A DNA stretch of 64,000 bases from Gnetum montanum (taxonomy: Eukaryota; Streptophyta; Gnetopsida; Gnetales; Gnetaceae), in NCBI GenBank assembly GCA_015680685.1, contig MNCI01035165.1, positions 64,001-128,000 on the forward strand, in the 5' to 3' direction. Positions 49,113 to 61,026 of the stretch are shown one piece after another (the stretch's first letter is position 1; each line of letters starts with the position of its first letter). The notes beneath the pieces were generated by a model. The model did no database searches and was not told the DNA's origin. It was given only the letters and a program-made list of their open reading frames with translations. The position numbers and the translations under genes are program-made.

Positions 49113-49576
49113 ATGTCTCTCCTACAAGATAATAATAACGCCACACTTAGTGAGGAAGTTCATTGGAGAACCAACGAACTATATGACGATGAAGATTGGA
49201 GTATACAACTTGAAGTGGGAGTTTCTTATAAAAATNNNNNGTACAGAGAGCCGACTACCCAGGCTCGATTTAAACAACTTTCCAAAATTTTTAGGAGGCT
49301 ATGACTTAGATCCGCATCAACATTTAAAAGCCTTCTACGATGCCTGCACATGGAATAACATTGATAACGGGTGGCAAAAACTTAAGCTCTTTCCCATGAC
49401 ACTCGTTGACCAAGCTAAAGTATGGTATAGATCACTGAAACCAAATTCAACAATGGTAGAAGTCTTTAACGAAAAATATCAAACCTATGCAAGAGTGTCA
49501 GCCTTGAGGAAACAAATCCAAGGATGGAAACAAGAAAAATGTAAATCCTTGGACATGGCCTTAGAAAGATATTACG
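49113..49576 (+). pseudogene. TE13 gag, truncated by TE14
   Basis: It starts MSLLQDNNNATLSEE with a good plant start context (ACAACAATG). EDWSIQLEVGVSY leads into the N gap. After it come DLNNFPKFLGGYDLDPHQ, WQKLKLFPMTLVDQAKVWY and FNEKYQTYARVSALRKQI, which match TE5 and TE10. The frame is open up to LDMALERYY, where TE14 starts. It is the least decayed gag of this family here. Confidence 0.85.
49236..49240. other. Five-N gap that probably hides about 0.85 kb
   Basis: In TE5 and TE10 the two gag segments flanking this gap lie about 850-900 bp apart; here they are 5 N apart. The reading frame also changes across it. The N run is probably a placeholder. Confidence 0.7.
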
Positions 49577-51175
49577 TGTAACAATAGAAAACATCGGTCG
49601 CTAGAAACTACCAAACGAAAATTCATGTACATAGTCTTAACCACGGATCCGTGAGGGCCGTGCTGGAGAAAACGAATCCGCGGTGCCTTGAATGGTCTTG
49701 TTGATCAGACAGGGACTTACTCAATCAGTAAATTGATGAATATTGCAATAATATCTGTATTATATAAATATTCCGTGAAACAATTTGATTCGATGAATCG
49801 TAAAAGGAGTAGAAAATGATATAAATGAATTGAAATAATGATAATGTCAACATGACAAGGAGGATCGGATTTAAGAAGGATGTGCAATTCCAAGATCTAT
49901 GTTTTGACTTGAAAGCTGAGAATATTGTATATAAAGTTCCAATGGAAAACTCCGCTTATCTTGTGCGAAGCATACACAAAATAACAAGAAAACTGTTCAA
50001 CAAGGAGTACAGAATGAAGCCCGGTCTACCTCGGAAGCCAAAGATGGGATGCAAGGAAGGTCAAGCCTGGATGTCTATTGATTGACTGTTTCTGATCAAT
50101 AGATCTTGCCAACCACACTAGGCGATCTCTCGATCTCTGATCTATTCCCTTTGCCTTCGATAGTCTCTACTCAAAACTGCCAATGATCGCCAATGGAGAG
50201 AACTGTATTTTCGCCAAAGGACTGATCGCTCCTACTGCCAATGCTCAAGCAAATGTCTTCTGTCTTTGCTCAAAGGTGATGTCCTCACAGAAAAGCTCAA
50301 GGTCCCCCATTTTTTCTTTTCTTTCTTCGGCAACTGGAGTATTTATAGGTTCAATAGTGCGTGGAGAAGGCACGACCCTGATGACACGTGTCTCGAACCT
50401 TCAAAATACCATTGACTTGGCAAGCTTTATGTTGAAACTGGTCATGTCGCATCACGTTTTTGGGAAAGAGGGCAAAGTATGTTGTCAACCACTTCCGCTG
50501 AAGCTACTTCATGATTACGCACAATACGCTCATTAGCGTATTGTGCGTGTGGATAGCAAGTGCGTATTTAGTACTGCTTTAGTTGACTTTAGGTTGTATT
50601 ACACTCGTTTACACTGCATCGCGTGGTAGAGCGTAATATGGAAGTAGTTGATTCAAGCTATTTTACGCTCTTTTACGCCGCAAAGCGTAATAGAGCGTAA
50701 AAATTGTCAACTTTACAATAAATTACGCTTGTCTACGCTGCGTAGCGTAATGAGCATAAAGCGACCAATCTGCAAAAGAAGAAATCAATCTGCTGTGCTT
50801 CCTTGGACTCTGACTTTTCTTTCCTTGAAACTCATTATGCTGCCCTGCGTAACGAAGCGTAAACTTAGCCCTGAAGAAAGGACTTAGTGGAATATGCGAC
50901 AAGTCTTAGTCTTTAAACTTCATCCCATTCGCCGAAGTAAGTTACTTTCTGATATCGGGTTATGTTAAATAGAGTTACGCTGAGTGACACTATGCTATGT
51001 TGCGTAATGTAGTGTAAAGAGGGAAAACAAAGTAAGGTTGAAATTTGTAAGAAACTTGGAAGCTTGATGTTGCGCGCCTCTTTGCCTTGCTCTGTCTTCT
51101 GGATTTTTGTCGCAAACTTTCACTCGAATCGTGAATCTTCTCCTTAGGACGATTTTCAATTTCTACGATGTTTCA
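49577..51175 (-). repeat. TE14 3' LTR, 1.6 kb
   Basis: Plus-strand ends TGTAAC and TTTCA give TG...CA on either strand. The right end is followed by the complement of a polypurine tract. A TATA box (CTATAAATACTCC on the minus strand, 50339-50347) splits it into U3 of about 0.83 kb and R-U5 of about 0.75 kb. U3 is packed with TTACGC/GCGTAA words. The open frame at 49852-50085 is LTR noise. Confidence 0.75.
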
Positions 51176-51192
51176 ATGGCCCCTCTTTGTTG
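51176..51192 (-). other. TE14 polypurine tract
   Basis: On the minus strand CAACAAAGAGGGGCCAT lies immediately before the LTR. It would prime plus-strand DNA synthesis. Confidence 0.7.
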
Positions 51193-52406
51193 ACATTTAG
51201 AGGGCTTTCCCAAAAGACGCCGACAAAGAATACGAAACACTGGATGGATAAAAGTACCAACAGCATTCATCAACGGTTACTCAAGTGTCGTCCTGTCAAA
51301 GCAGAAGTGCAAAGTGCGAGAAATAGGAGATAAAATGATACGTGAGGGAACTCATACAGAGGTAAGAGGAGAGAGGTTCGGGGAAGACTCAAGTGAGGTT
51401 CAGGGAAGACGCAAATGAGGTTCGAGGAAGACGCAAATGTGTGAGTATAGTTTTTTACGCATAAGCACTTAGGCCTTCTCCTGCGATTGCGTTTGCATGG
51501 AGTTATGCCGCCATTTTGTAGATGAAGGGGGCTTGCATAGAAAAATTGTGTTGCATCCACGTAGCCTGGATGAGTTGTGTTTCATCCATTTTGCTGACCC
51601 ACACTTTTTTTTTGGCGTCCACTAGGTGAGTTGCGTTACGCCGGTTTATGGACTTGATTGTAATGCAGATGCGGAAAGCATATGCTGCGTATTCACATTT
51701 TGCATGAGGGAAACAGATGGAATGGCTAAGGAGGGGAGTAAGAGTTAGAGGTAGGATTATGAGGAAAACAGGGATGCACTCCTGAGTGGACAGGCTAACC
51801 TAAGCAGCCATCTCAAAACGCTGTCTGTATTTCACCCCTTAAATGAATGCACCTTTGAACAACATCCTCGTAGCAAGTGACCTGCAACCAAAGAAGAAAA
51901 CAAAGGACACCATTGCGCAGTCGAATCGCCGGAGAGGTTGTTGAAACAAGTACCGTTTGGGGCAAGACAGAGTGAGCGGGCTGTGAAGGAGGAACCATAT
52001 CAAGAGGCTAGGGTCTTCAACATTTATGCTCGGCCCAGCATATCGTCGCCAAAGATCATCAGACTCATCGCACCTGACTGGTTATGCAAATAACCAGCTA
52101 GGTGAATTTTTGAAGTCGGAGCCTGATAGTGATCATGAGCGGAGATCCCCAAGGTTGTGGTTGATGAGAACTCCTTTAGAGCTTCGGGCAGCAAAACTAA
52201 CCTCTCAGAGATGCCACCGTTGAAATGGGTGCAATGACGGCATCTCTGAGGGGTCAGTAGTATGCCTTTCAGCACATCCGAGGAATCAGCAGAATGCCTG
52301 TGAGGTAGCGATGCTGGGGCTGTCCCAACGTCCCACCCTATTTATTTTGTAGCCGCACAAAGATGATTACGCTCATTTGATTCGTGTGTTGGCGATTTTC
52401 AGGTCC
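51193..52406. other. TE14 3' untranslated region, part without repeats
   Basis: No coding sequence recognised. A local short repeat GAGGTTCGGGGAAGAC/GAGGTTCGAGGAAGAC recurs three times at about 51374-51432. Confidence 0.5.
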
Positions 52407-52905
52407 CAGTTTTAAGTCCTGGTAGACTGCCGTTGCTGGTTTTAAGTCCCAACAGACCATGATCCTAGTTTAAAGTCTGGGCGAAATGAAAAATGCTAGT
52501 TTTACGTCGTAGTGGATGGTGGTAGAGCTGATTTATGGTCTCAGCAGACTGTGCTATGGGTGTCAGTTTCATGTCGTGACCCAAGGATAGATCTGTGCTA
52601 GTTTCACATCCCAGTAGATGGATACTTACGTGTGCCAGTTTCATGTCATGGTGGATAGCCGGTGCCAGTTTAGCATCGTGGTGGACGCGTGCAGGAAATG
52701 CTAGTTTTACGTCTTGGCGGACCTCTACAACATTGCCATTTTTACGTCGTAGCGGACTGTTACAACTTGCCAGTTTTACGTCGTGGCGGACAATCGTTGC
52801 CAGTTTAGCGTCATGGCAGACGCGTGCAGGAAGTGCTAGTTTTACGTCGTAGCGGATGGCTGTTGCCAGTTTAATGTCGTAGTGGATGATTGTTGCCATG
52901 CCTAA
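52407..52905 (-). repeat. TE14 3' UTR minisatellite, about 15 units of 29-38 bp
   Basis: The core CCAGTTTTACGTCGTGGCGG or variants starts at 52407, 52436, 52465, 52496, 52528, 52564, 52598, 52636, 52666, 52701, 52737, 52771, 52801, 52836 and 52867. Spacer length varies, unlike the rigid 49-bp array at the left edge. On the minus strand it translates as repeated HDVKLA by chance. It lies between integrase and LTR, the hypervariable region of Tat elements known to give rise to satellites. Confidence 0.9.
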
Positions 52906-53237
52906 TGTTAACACTGGATATGCAACTAGATGTAGTACCGCTTCAGATATATATGGTTCACAGGATTCGGTAACTCATTGTCGTTGATATCTGCTAACTT
53001 GAATGCACCATTGCCATACACATCAGCTACCAAGAAAGGGCCCTCCCAGTTTGTAGAGAACTTACCTACTAGTTCACGAATGGCCTTGAGAACCAAATCT
53101 CCCTTCTCGATAGGATGCTGTTGAAGATTATGATGGTGCTTCTGGCTTTGCTTATCTTGATACTTTTCGATGGTATCGAGCGTCTGTATTCACTTCTCCT
53201 CTACTGAATCCAAATCCATGATCTGAGACTCGGTGTG

Positions 53238-54000
53238 TTAAGCCTCATTTATAATCATGGAGAGGACCATTCGCAGAGAAGGAACTTGTAATTCGAGGGG
53301 CAGCACCACCTCGGATCCATAGACTAGGCTATAGGGTGTATTGTCTGTAGTTGTTCTACATGTCATACGATACGCCCATAGCACATAGAAGATCTTTTCA
53401 TGCCACCGTCTCTTGTTGTTGTCGAGCATTTTCTTGAGTAAGTTGATAATGACCTTGTTTGTCGCTTTAGCTTGACCATTCTCTTGCGGGTAATAAGGCG
53501 AGGAAAAAGATTGTTTGATACCAAGGGTGTCGGAAAAGGATTTGGTTTCCAGACTGCTAAATTGTGGCCCATTGTCGGTCACGATAGTCATCGAGAGACA
53601 AAATCTAGTTACAATGTTATCTAGAATGAAGTGACAGATTTGTTGTGACGTGATCTTTCGCAAAGGGATGGCTTCCACCCACTTCGTGAAGTACTCAGTG
53701 GCGGTGATTATGAAGCTATGACCTGTGGAAAATTTCAGTGTGATAGGCCCTATAATGTCTAATCCCCATCGTTGAAATGACCATGCTATCTGAGTCGTGT
53801 GTAGTTCTGTAGGCGACACATGTATAAGGTTTGCATAACGCTGACACGTGTCACATGTTTTAACCTTCGTAAAATAATCTTTTTCCATGTATGGCCAATA
53901 ATACCCTAAGCGACAAATTTTAGAGGCCATGGTTCCTAAAGTTACGTGTCCTTTGCATAATCCCTCATGGACCTCGCCGACTATACGTTGCGCCTAGTCT
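53238..54000 (-). pseudogene. TE14 integrase
   Basis: The zinc-binding region is HEGLCKGH with CDTCQRY. In the core, WGLDIIGP and VTDNGPQF keep both catalytic aspartates. The third motif reads YYPQENGQAKATNK, whereas GQAEATNK is normal, so the catalytic Glu is Lys. The frame 53238-53930 is open for 230 codons and ends within the C-terminal part (SLVYGSEVVLPLELQVPS). The untranslated region follows. Confidence 0.9.
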
Positions 54001-54239
54001 TTGTTAACGTAAGTAAGCAGTACTCCATCAAAAGAGCGTCTACAGAGGGTACTGTCTCCTATGATGATGTACTACCTAGCTCTCTTGCGAATAATGTCTT
54101 TCTGTGAGTGTGTTCACTCGTGTGGTGGTTCGCCATGCAAGAGGTAAGTTTTAATGTTGTCGTACCACTCTGGCGTTCTATCTTCGAGTAGTGAAGATAT
54201 TTACGCTACCTGAATGATAGGATCTATACAATCTGTTAT

Positions 54240-54690
54240 TAATGCAGGACAAGTGTCGCACAAGTGCGATGACACGTTTAAAGCTAATGTAGCCAATGCA
54301 TCGGCTAACGTGTTGTCATTTTGAGGTACGTGCTGGGCATCGGTTGTTGTGAACTATCTCAGAAGATCTTTAGCCATATCGCAGTAGGGCTGTAAATGTG
54401 TAGCCTTGCAGGCATAGAATCCTATGATTTAATTTATAACAAGCATCGAATCGCCCCTAATTGCTAGGTGTCGAACATCAAGCTCTTTGGCTATTAATAA
54501 TCCCCTGAGGAGTCCCTCGTACGCTGCCACATTGTTCATACAGGGAAAGGTCAAGTAGTAAGCGTGAAAACGCACATCCTCAGGTGATAGCGTAATGACT
54601 GTGGTGGCACTGCCGCCTCTAGTGGTTGAAGCTCCATCAAAATATAACGTTGCTTCGGGGCCTGTTAAAAAAAGGCTTAAACTATGTACA
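54240..54690 (-). pseudogene. TE14 second RNase H (archaeal-like, aRNH)
   Basis: LYFDGAST, AAYEGLLRGLLIAKE and IRGDSMLV give the Asp, Glu and Asp of an RNase H fold. IIGFYACKATHLQPY and DNTLADALATLA continue it after a stop at 54429. This extra domain between RNase H and integrase is the hallmark of the Tat lineage. Confidence 0.88.
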
Positions 54691-56405
54691 TGCTCATCTG
54701 GAAATTCAGGCTCTATGGTTGCCTGACTATCAATAGGTGATGTTATTAGTTGGTCAGCTATTACTTGGCCTTTCGTAGAAGATTGACCAATATAATGCAA
54801 ATTGAATTCTACCGTGATAGCTTTCCAACGAGCTATTTTACTACTTTCGTATAGATTATGCGTAATAGCCCTAAGGATGTTATTTTTGCAGATTATGTTG
54901 ACCTGGCTATGAAAGAGATAGTGTTTGCACTTTTTGAGCGTAAACACTAACGCTAAGCAATTACGCTCTACTTCATTGTACCTCGTTTCATACGCACATA
55001 GAGCATGACTCAAGTAATATATGGGTACTTCTGACCCATCATCTCTCTTTTGATAGAGTAATGCAGCTAAGGCTACGTCTGATGTTGCGAGGTAAATGTA
55101 AAACGGTTGATCCCTTTGTGGTGGGAATACTATTGGCAAGTGTTGAAGTTCTTACTTCAAGCTATCAAACGCATGCTGACAATCGTCTGTCCATTCGAAA
55201 TTAACCCCCTTTTTTAGCAGATGCTACATAGGGTGTAATTTATCGGTTAATCTCGAAATGAATCGCCTGATAAACTGTAACCTCGCTTACAACCTACATA
55301 ATTGCTTGAGGTTTGTAGGTGGTGTCAATTCAACAATGGCTTTGACTTTGTCAAGGTCTACTCATATACCAGTTTCTGATACCACAAACCCTAGCATGCG
55401 TTCGGTTTTAACTCCGAATACGCACTTCTTTGGGTTGAGCCGGAGGTCGTAGTTAGAGCATCTTTGAAGGACTAACTCTAGATCCTCCGAATGATCTTCT
55501 GACCTTATAGACTTAACAGCTATATCGTCAACATAATCATTCAGTCTCCCTAGCAGGTAATTGCTAAAGATATATGTCATAGCTCATTGATACGTAGCTC
55601 CAGTATTTTTCAAACCAAAAGGCATCATGGTGTAACAAAAGGTCCCCCAGGGTGTCATAAAGGTAGTTGTCAGCTGGTGTTCTAGGTTGATGTATATTTG
55701 ATTGTAGCCTTAGAAGCCATCCATGAAGGATAAAAGTGCATGTCCAGCGGTTGTATCCACTAGTTGGTCGATACTCGGTAATGGCAAATTATCCTTGATT
55801 GTAGCTTTGTTCAAGTCTCGGAAGTCTATGTAGATGCGTATCCCTCCAGTCTTTTTAGGAACAACTACAATGTTAGATACCCAGTTTGTGTAATCAACTG
55901 CGGGAATAAAACCAGCCTGGTACAGTTTAGTGATCTCATCACATACTACTAGTGCAACTTCTGGCTTAATTTTTCGTGCTTTCTATCTAACTGCTTTGAT
56001 ATGGGGATCTAGAATTATGTTGTGCTGTATTAATCTTGGGTCTAGTCATGGCATATCTTCATATGACCATGCAAACACTGTGATGTTGTTTTGGAGGACC
56101 TACTTTATGTTATCATGTACCTTTTGGTCTAGTAAAGAACTAACCTTAAGAGTTTTAGTCTCACCTTTATGCGTAACCATAGAGACCTTGTTAAGGGGGT
56201 CTTCAGTTACATCTCCAGCTTCCAGATCTAGCGTGCGCATCGATTGTTCTGGCCAGTCTTGAGATGTTTCTGACGTGGCTATGGTTGCATCATCGAGGGC
56301 AAGGTTAGTTTCTACTAGCGTGGGATCAAATTTTCTAATGATTTCCCCTTGGGAGCCTGTTAAAACTAGGAGCGCAGATAAAGTTTTGTCCATTTGGCAA
56401 TTGTC
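54691..56405 (-). pseudogene. TE14 reverse transcriptase and RNase H
   Basis: The exon appears to start at 56405 after TTTTGCAG. It reads DPTLVETNL, then FAWSYEDMP, IYIDFRDLNKAT, LPLPSIDQLVD and YVDDI (55521-55535) with both catalytic aspartates. MLGFVVSETGI follows, then RNase H (FYIYLATSDVALAALLYQ; YETRYNEVERNCLALVF; VIADQL). About nine stops occur in one unbroken frame; most are TAG or TGA at places where the family has Gln or Arg. The active sites are otherwise intact. Confidence 0.9.
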
Positions 56406-56579
56406 CTGCAAAATTATCAAATATGAAAGTAATTAGAAAAATGCTAAGTTGGGTACCGTAAGTATTTAGTGTATAACGCTTGGTTTAGTCTAAAAAGAAA
56501 AAGGATGTGATGTGATGTTGCTGAGCGTGAGAAGCTAACTGAATTTTGAACATTGTGAAAAACCTGTAATTAATGTGAC

Positions 56580-56660
56580 CTGATTACGAGGAGATAAGAT
56601 GCAGTAGTTTAAGGTCGTTTCAGACCATAATGCATGTGACATCTGTCATAATTAATTCCT
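56580..56660. repeat. Single copy of the CTAGTTT(T/A)A-type repeat, left of the antisense gene
   Basis: CAGTAGTTTAAGGTCG-CAGACCAT resembles units of the 52.4-52.9 kb and 61.2-61.4 kb repeats. Confidence 0.5.
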
Positions 56661-56742
56661 TGATTTTCAGGTTCTAGCTCATACTGACAAAAGCATTTGG
56701 GCAAGTTTCGCTTAAGTCGGGTGTCAACTTGGTTAGTTTCAC

Positions 56743-56752
56743 ATATAAGTAG
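56743..56752 (+). promoter_or_regulatory. Possible TATA box of the antisense gene
   Basis: ACATATAAGT lies about 130 bp upstream of the start codon at 56876, whose context AACAATGGC fits the plant consensus. Weak evidence by itself. Confidence 0.3.
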
Positions 56753-56875
56753 GTAGTTCGTATCAAAAACAGGCTGTTGGCTATCGCAAATTTGAATTCT
56801 TGGCTATCACAGAGAGAAGGAGAAAGAGCAAAAGATTGCAGCACGTTATTTGTGAAGGTGTTCAGGACTACAACA

Positions 56876-59800
56876 ATGGCACCGAAAGTTAGAGGAAAGA
56901 ATACCAAGTTGACTAAAATCGACGAAGTACAAGGGAGCCTCCAGCGTACTTTGCAGGCCTTGGTTGAAGTGAGAGATGTCACTCCCTTGAATCGGTAGCC
57001 TATCCTTTACTTACTTGTATTGCTTCCTATGATACGCTTTTTTTTCTTTTTGTGTTTATCTTTTTGCGTTCTCTGCGTAAACTAGAGTTTTAGGCTGTAG
57101 ACCTCGTATTGAAGCGAGGGTTTAGACAACAGTATTGCATCTATCGTCGTTGTCTGAGACAGACCTTGTACTATTACAAGGGTTTTGGCGATTTCGACTG
57201 TATAGCTAGAGCGTAATTTTGTAAATTTTCCTATAGTTTAAGCATGCAATCAGAATCTAGATGGTAACATGTTTATTTTCTGTATAGTATCATGGTAAAA
57301 CCCATCCTAATCGTTTTGGATATAGTCGGGGTTTTATGTTGTATAAGCCCTATCGTACCCAATGTTCCTCCCCCTCAAACTTGGTTGCAGGGGAAGGCTA
57401 TATGGTTTCGGAAGGATGCGCTAGAGTTTTTGTAGTTTTTGCTGTGTAACTACAGTATTATTGTGTGGTTGCATCTGTCGGGCGATGTGGTCGACGCTAT
57501 TTTGGAACATCTGTTAGTGGGCTCTACGCAGGGCGTCCTGGCTTTCCTGACAGACAGGGCTATTGATATTGGGTGTCTCCAAGACCGTGAACTTAGTGCC
57601 AGAGGATTGAGGCGCTTAAGTTGGATCTAGGAGATGCCCAAATTTAGCTGTTATCATGCGTATAATACCTTGTTCGTGGCTCGTCATGTCTCGACTTACT
57701 TTCAGAATCCATCAGGCACGGTGTATTATTCGGGTGGGTAAGTTGTTTTACTGGTAGTATTGTCCATATGTTTCTAATGTCTAAATTTGCAAAGCGTAGG
57801 ATAGTAATGTGTTATATGGTATAGGTTTTTCATCAATGAAAATGGGTTAGTAGGTAATAACGATACATTTTCTTGGACCGAAACAACAATAAAGGAGTTT
57901 ATGTCCACCAGCAACGTGTGTGTTGGTGTAATGGGGTAAATGGCTATCGACATTCACGAGTATCCCACCCATTATGCTGATTCCTTCAAAAATTGTCAGA
58001 ATCTCAAGTGGTTACATGAGGAATGGACTTTGAACCCACNTTGAGATTCTGACAATTTTTGAAGGAATCAGCATAATGGGTGGGATACTCGTGAATGTCG
58101 ATAGCCATTTACCCCATTACACCAACACACACGTTGCTGGTGGACATAAACTCCTTTATTGTTGTTTCGGTCCAAGAAAATGTATCGTTATTACCTACTA
58201 ACCCATTTTCATTGATGAAAAACCTATACCATATAACACATTACTATCCTACGCTTTGCAAATTTAGACATTAGAAACATATGGACAATACTACCAGTAA
58301 AACAACTTNGATTACCATCACGATTTCCGGCTGTGAGGTGAACACCCTCCTTTTCCGTTATGGTGACATAAAGGAGGCACAACGTTGGCTTGGCCACGCG
58401 GTGGCCCCAATTGCATTGCTCACCAAGCTGCGGGAAGTGAGGTTGATGCATTTATTCCTAGCCGTAACCCCTAATGTCCCTACAAGCGAAATGTTAACCT
58501 TAATTAACTCCTTCAGCGAGGGAGCTGAGCATATTTGCACACATGTGCGTGACATACGTGTAAACTTTGATATTGACGCTCAGCTGTTTACTGACCTCTT
58601 CGACGTTCCCTCTAATGGTCTTCCCATAGAGGAAAAATCAAGGAGGAACATCAAATGTCAGGAAGAGCTGGAGGAGTGGTTGGGAACCAAGAAGGAAACC
58701 AAGGGGATCCCTTGTGAAAAGATCGACTTAGAGGTCGCCAAGACTATTTATCCCCTCTTCCGAGCCCAAGCTTTCCCAAAAACACTCTCGCAAGGGAAGT
58801 TCTTTACTATAGAATAGGCCCGTATTATGCGAGAGGTGATGGAGGAAGGGACCCAATTCGACTGGGCAAGCTATTTCACTAAGGGATTACGCACTGAAAT
58901 GGTGAGGCTCCGCCAAAAGCTCGAGTCGCATTTCAGTATGCACTTCGCCTTTTTCATAGCTTGCCTCTGGCGTTTTGCCGAATTTTTGGTTGTCCAGAGG
59001 AATGGGGTTTGGGTCCTACAAGACCGAGACCAGTTATCCAAACCTTGGATTTCTCATATCCTTGGCACTACCCAGGCACAGGATCCTCTAAAGGGAATTG
59101 AGGAGTTGTTGTCTATAATGACTAGGGATTTGGCGGCACCTCGAATGTGGGGCCCCAACAGCGTAGCTGGGGCGCTTCCCACTTACACTGGTGATGCATC
59201 ACGAGGAAAGAGCCTGGCTACAGAGATAGTAGATGCCTTGGTTCAGGATAAAAAACCTCGCTTAATCGAGGCCCCTGTGGAACCAGTAGGTGGCATGGGC
59301 AAAACTGTGCAAGTCAGAGTTCAGCGGAGTAAACCTCCGCCTGGTAAGCGTAAAGACATAGTGAAAGTTATGGCAATTATTGTATTACGCAGCTTTATTT
59401 AGGGTATTCTGAATTATTTAAATGTGTTAAGTGGCATAAACAAGGAGACCTGCAGAGCGGTTGACCCCTGAAACAGGGGCAGTGGTATTACAGCATGGGG
59501 AAGGAGCCCCAGTTTTGGAAGAGGAGGCCCCGACTGTTAGAATAAGTGACGCATAGACCCTTGTGCGTGAGGAGAGAGAGGAGGCGGAAAATGCTGATGC
59601 ACTCCCCACTGCAACAGGCAGAGGTCATTGTATTATAATTTTTTAGGAATTCTATTAATAACTAGAAATTTTGACTTAATTACGCTACATATGAACAAGG
59701 TGTATCCCCGTCCGTCGTTGTTAGCAGAGTGTGGGGGGAATTCCCTGATAAGTTTGCCTTCATGGAAGGCGTTGTCAGTGATATGATCGAACGCCTCGAG

Positions 59801-61026
59801 CACGTGGACCTTGGGGCTGGTATGTTACCACTATAATATGCTTATTTTATTATAAGGTTATAATGTTTATTTACATTTTATAATATTTGTTATCAGGAGC
59901 TCGCCTTAGATGGGACCCTACGGAGCCCATTGATCTGGACACAGTCGAGCCTTCATCGGATGGCATGGTCGTGTCACGCAACATTTACAAGGAAATGCAT
60001 AAATGTGCATTATGCTCGACCCGCTCCTTGTGGGAGTGTCAAAACGTCAATGAAGACCTCTGGAAGAAGCTACAGAGGTCAGAGAAGGAAAGGATATCTC
60101 TGACCAAAGAGGTCGGAGACTTAAAATCGCAATGTGAATTCTTACAGGTGCGAGGAATGGGTGAAGAGGACTGGTGGACGGTTGTTATCGACTAAGCTCG
60201 CTACTGGACGGCAGTCAGGAACAACGTTCAAACCAGTCGAGAATTGGTGGAGCAAAGGATGCAAATAGAGCTCTTGGCCTAGAAGAACCAGGATTGGAAG
60301 GGCTTTTGCGCAAGCGTCCAAGAGTGGGGGCAAAAAGAAAAAGATCACAAGCATCTGTATAAGCGAGAAAGTCTTGCTTATCGTCAGCACTATCGAGATT
60401 CTGCCGTTGAAGCTCAATCCTTGCGGGTATTCCTCGATGTCATTGGTGCATCTAAGGCCTTCGAGAAGTTCCAGGAGCAGGTGACGGTAAGCGCGTCCCC
60501 GAAAAGGGAAATTACTCTTCTCAGGGAAGAGACTACAGTCCCCACCTTCTTCCCCAAACCACCCCAGTGGACTAGCGTGGAGAAAGGGAAAGTGAAGGCT
60601 GGAACTATTCTGGGGGATGGAGTTTGGTCTGAGCTAACCGAAGACGAAATTATGCAACACTTGTGGGTCGGTTTAGACCAACTCCCCTTTGCTGCAGATG
60701 CAGGACCATCGCGAGTAAGTTTGAATGTTATTGAATTTAAATTTTCTGATTTGTTTTTTCATAGTTTTTCCTTATGTATTTATTGTATGTAGGTACAAGG
60801 AGTGGATGAAGAAGGTGAATAGGGTGAGGAGCGTGTTCAGGACGAAGAGCGTAATGACGTAGATTGCCCTCTTGGGGAGCCAGTGTTAGTGCAAGAACCC
60901 CGTGAAGATGACATTCCTCATGAAGGAATATCCTCTAAAAGGGACGGCCCACTCGAGGACGATTTGTTAGGCTTAGAAGCAGACTTAAGGGATACTAGTG
61001 ACAATGGTACTAGGGGGCGTGCGTAA
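56876..61026 (+). pseudogene. Antisense gene inside TE14: seven exons, 999-codon Tat-type antisense ORF
   Basis: The proposed exons are 56876-56968, 57391-57737, 57825-59343, 59456-59623, 59730-59819, 59897-60714 and 60793-61026. All six introns are GT-AG (GTGAGA, GTAAGT, GTAAGC, GTCATT, GTATGT, GTAAGT donors) and every junction keeps phase. Setting aside the artefact at 58041-58309, the exons total 3000 nt. Readable segments include DALEFL, MPKFSCYHAYNTLF, WLGHAVAPIALLTKLR, WRFAEFLVVQRNGVWVLQDR and a coiled-coil part (KKLQRSEKERISLTKEVGDL) with an acidic tail. I take it for the antisense ORF product of Tat elements, function unknown. In-frame stops lie at 57433, 57628, 57937, 58815, 59554, 60193, 60280 and 60820. 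Confidence 0.75.
57740..58309. other. Perfect 268-bp inverted duplication around single N gaps (assembly artefact)
   Basis: 58041-58308 is the exact reverse complement of 57740-58007. It is bounded by N at 58040 and 58309, with 32 unpaired bases between the arms. Leaving out 58041-58309 restores the reading frame of exon 3 of the antisense gene. A real insertion would not be expected to sit exactly between two N's. Confidence 0.9.

Noticed and set aside
49852-50085. 77-codon open frame as a host gene
   Set aside because: It lies wholly inside the R-U5 part of the TE14 LTR and resembles no family.
52407-52905. Regular repeats with spacers, superficially like a CRISPR array; also a 149-codon frame with repeated HDVKLA
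   Set aside because: Unit and spacer lengths vary, units are diverged, and the setting is a plant retrotransposon 3' UTR. The frame is a by-product of the repeat.
57740-58308. Large perfect palindrome that could form a hairpin, like a MITE or an siRNA precursor
   Set aside because: It is bounded by N's on both sides of the second arm, the arms are identical, and the frame is restored without it. An assembly error explains it better.
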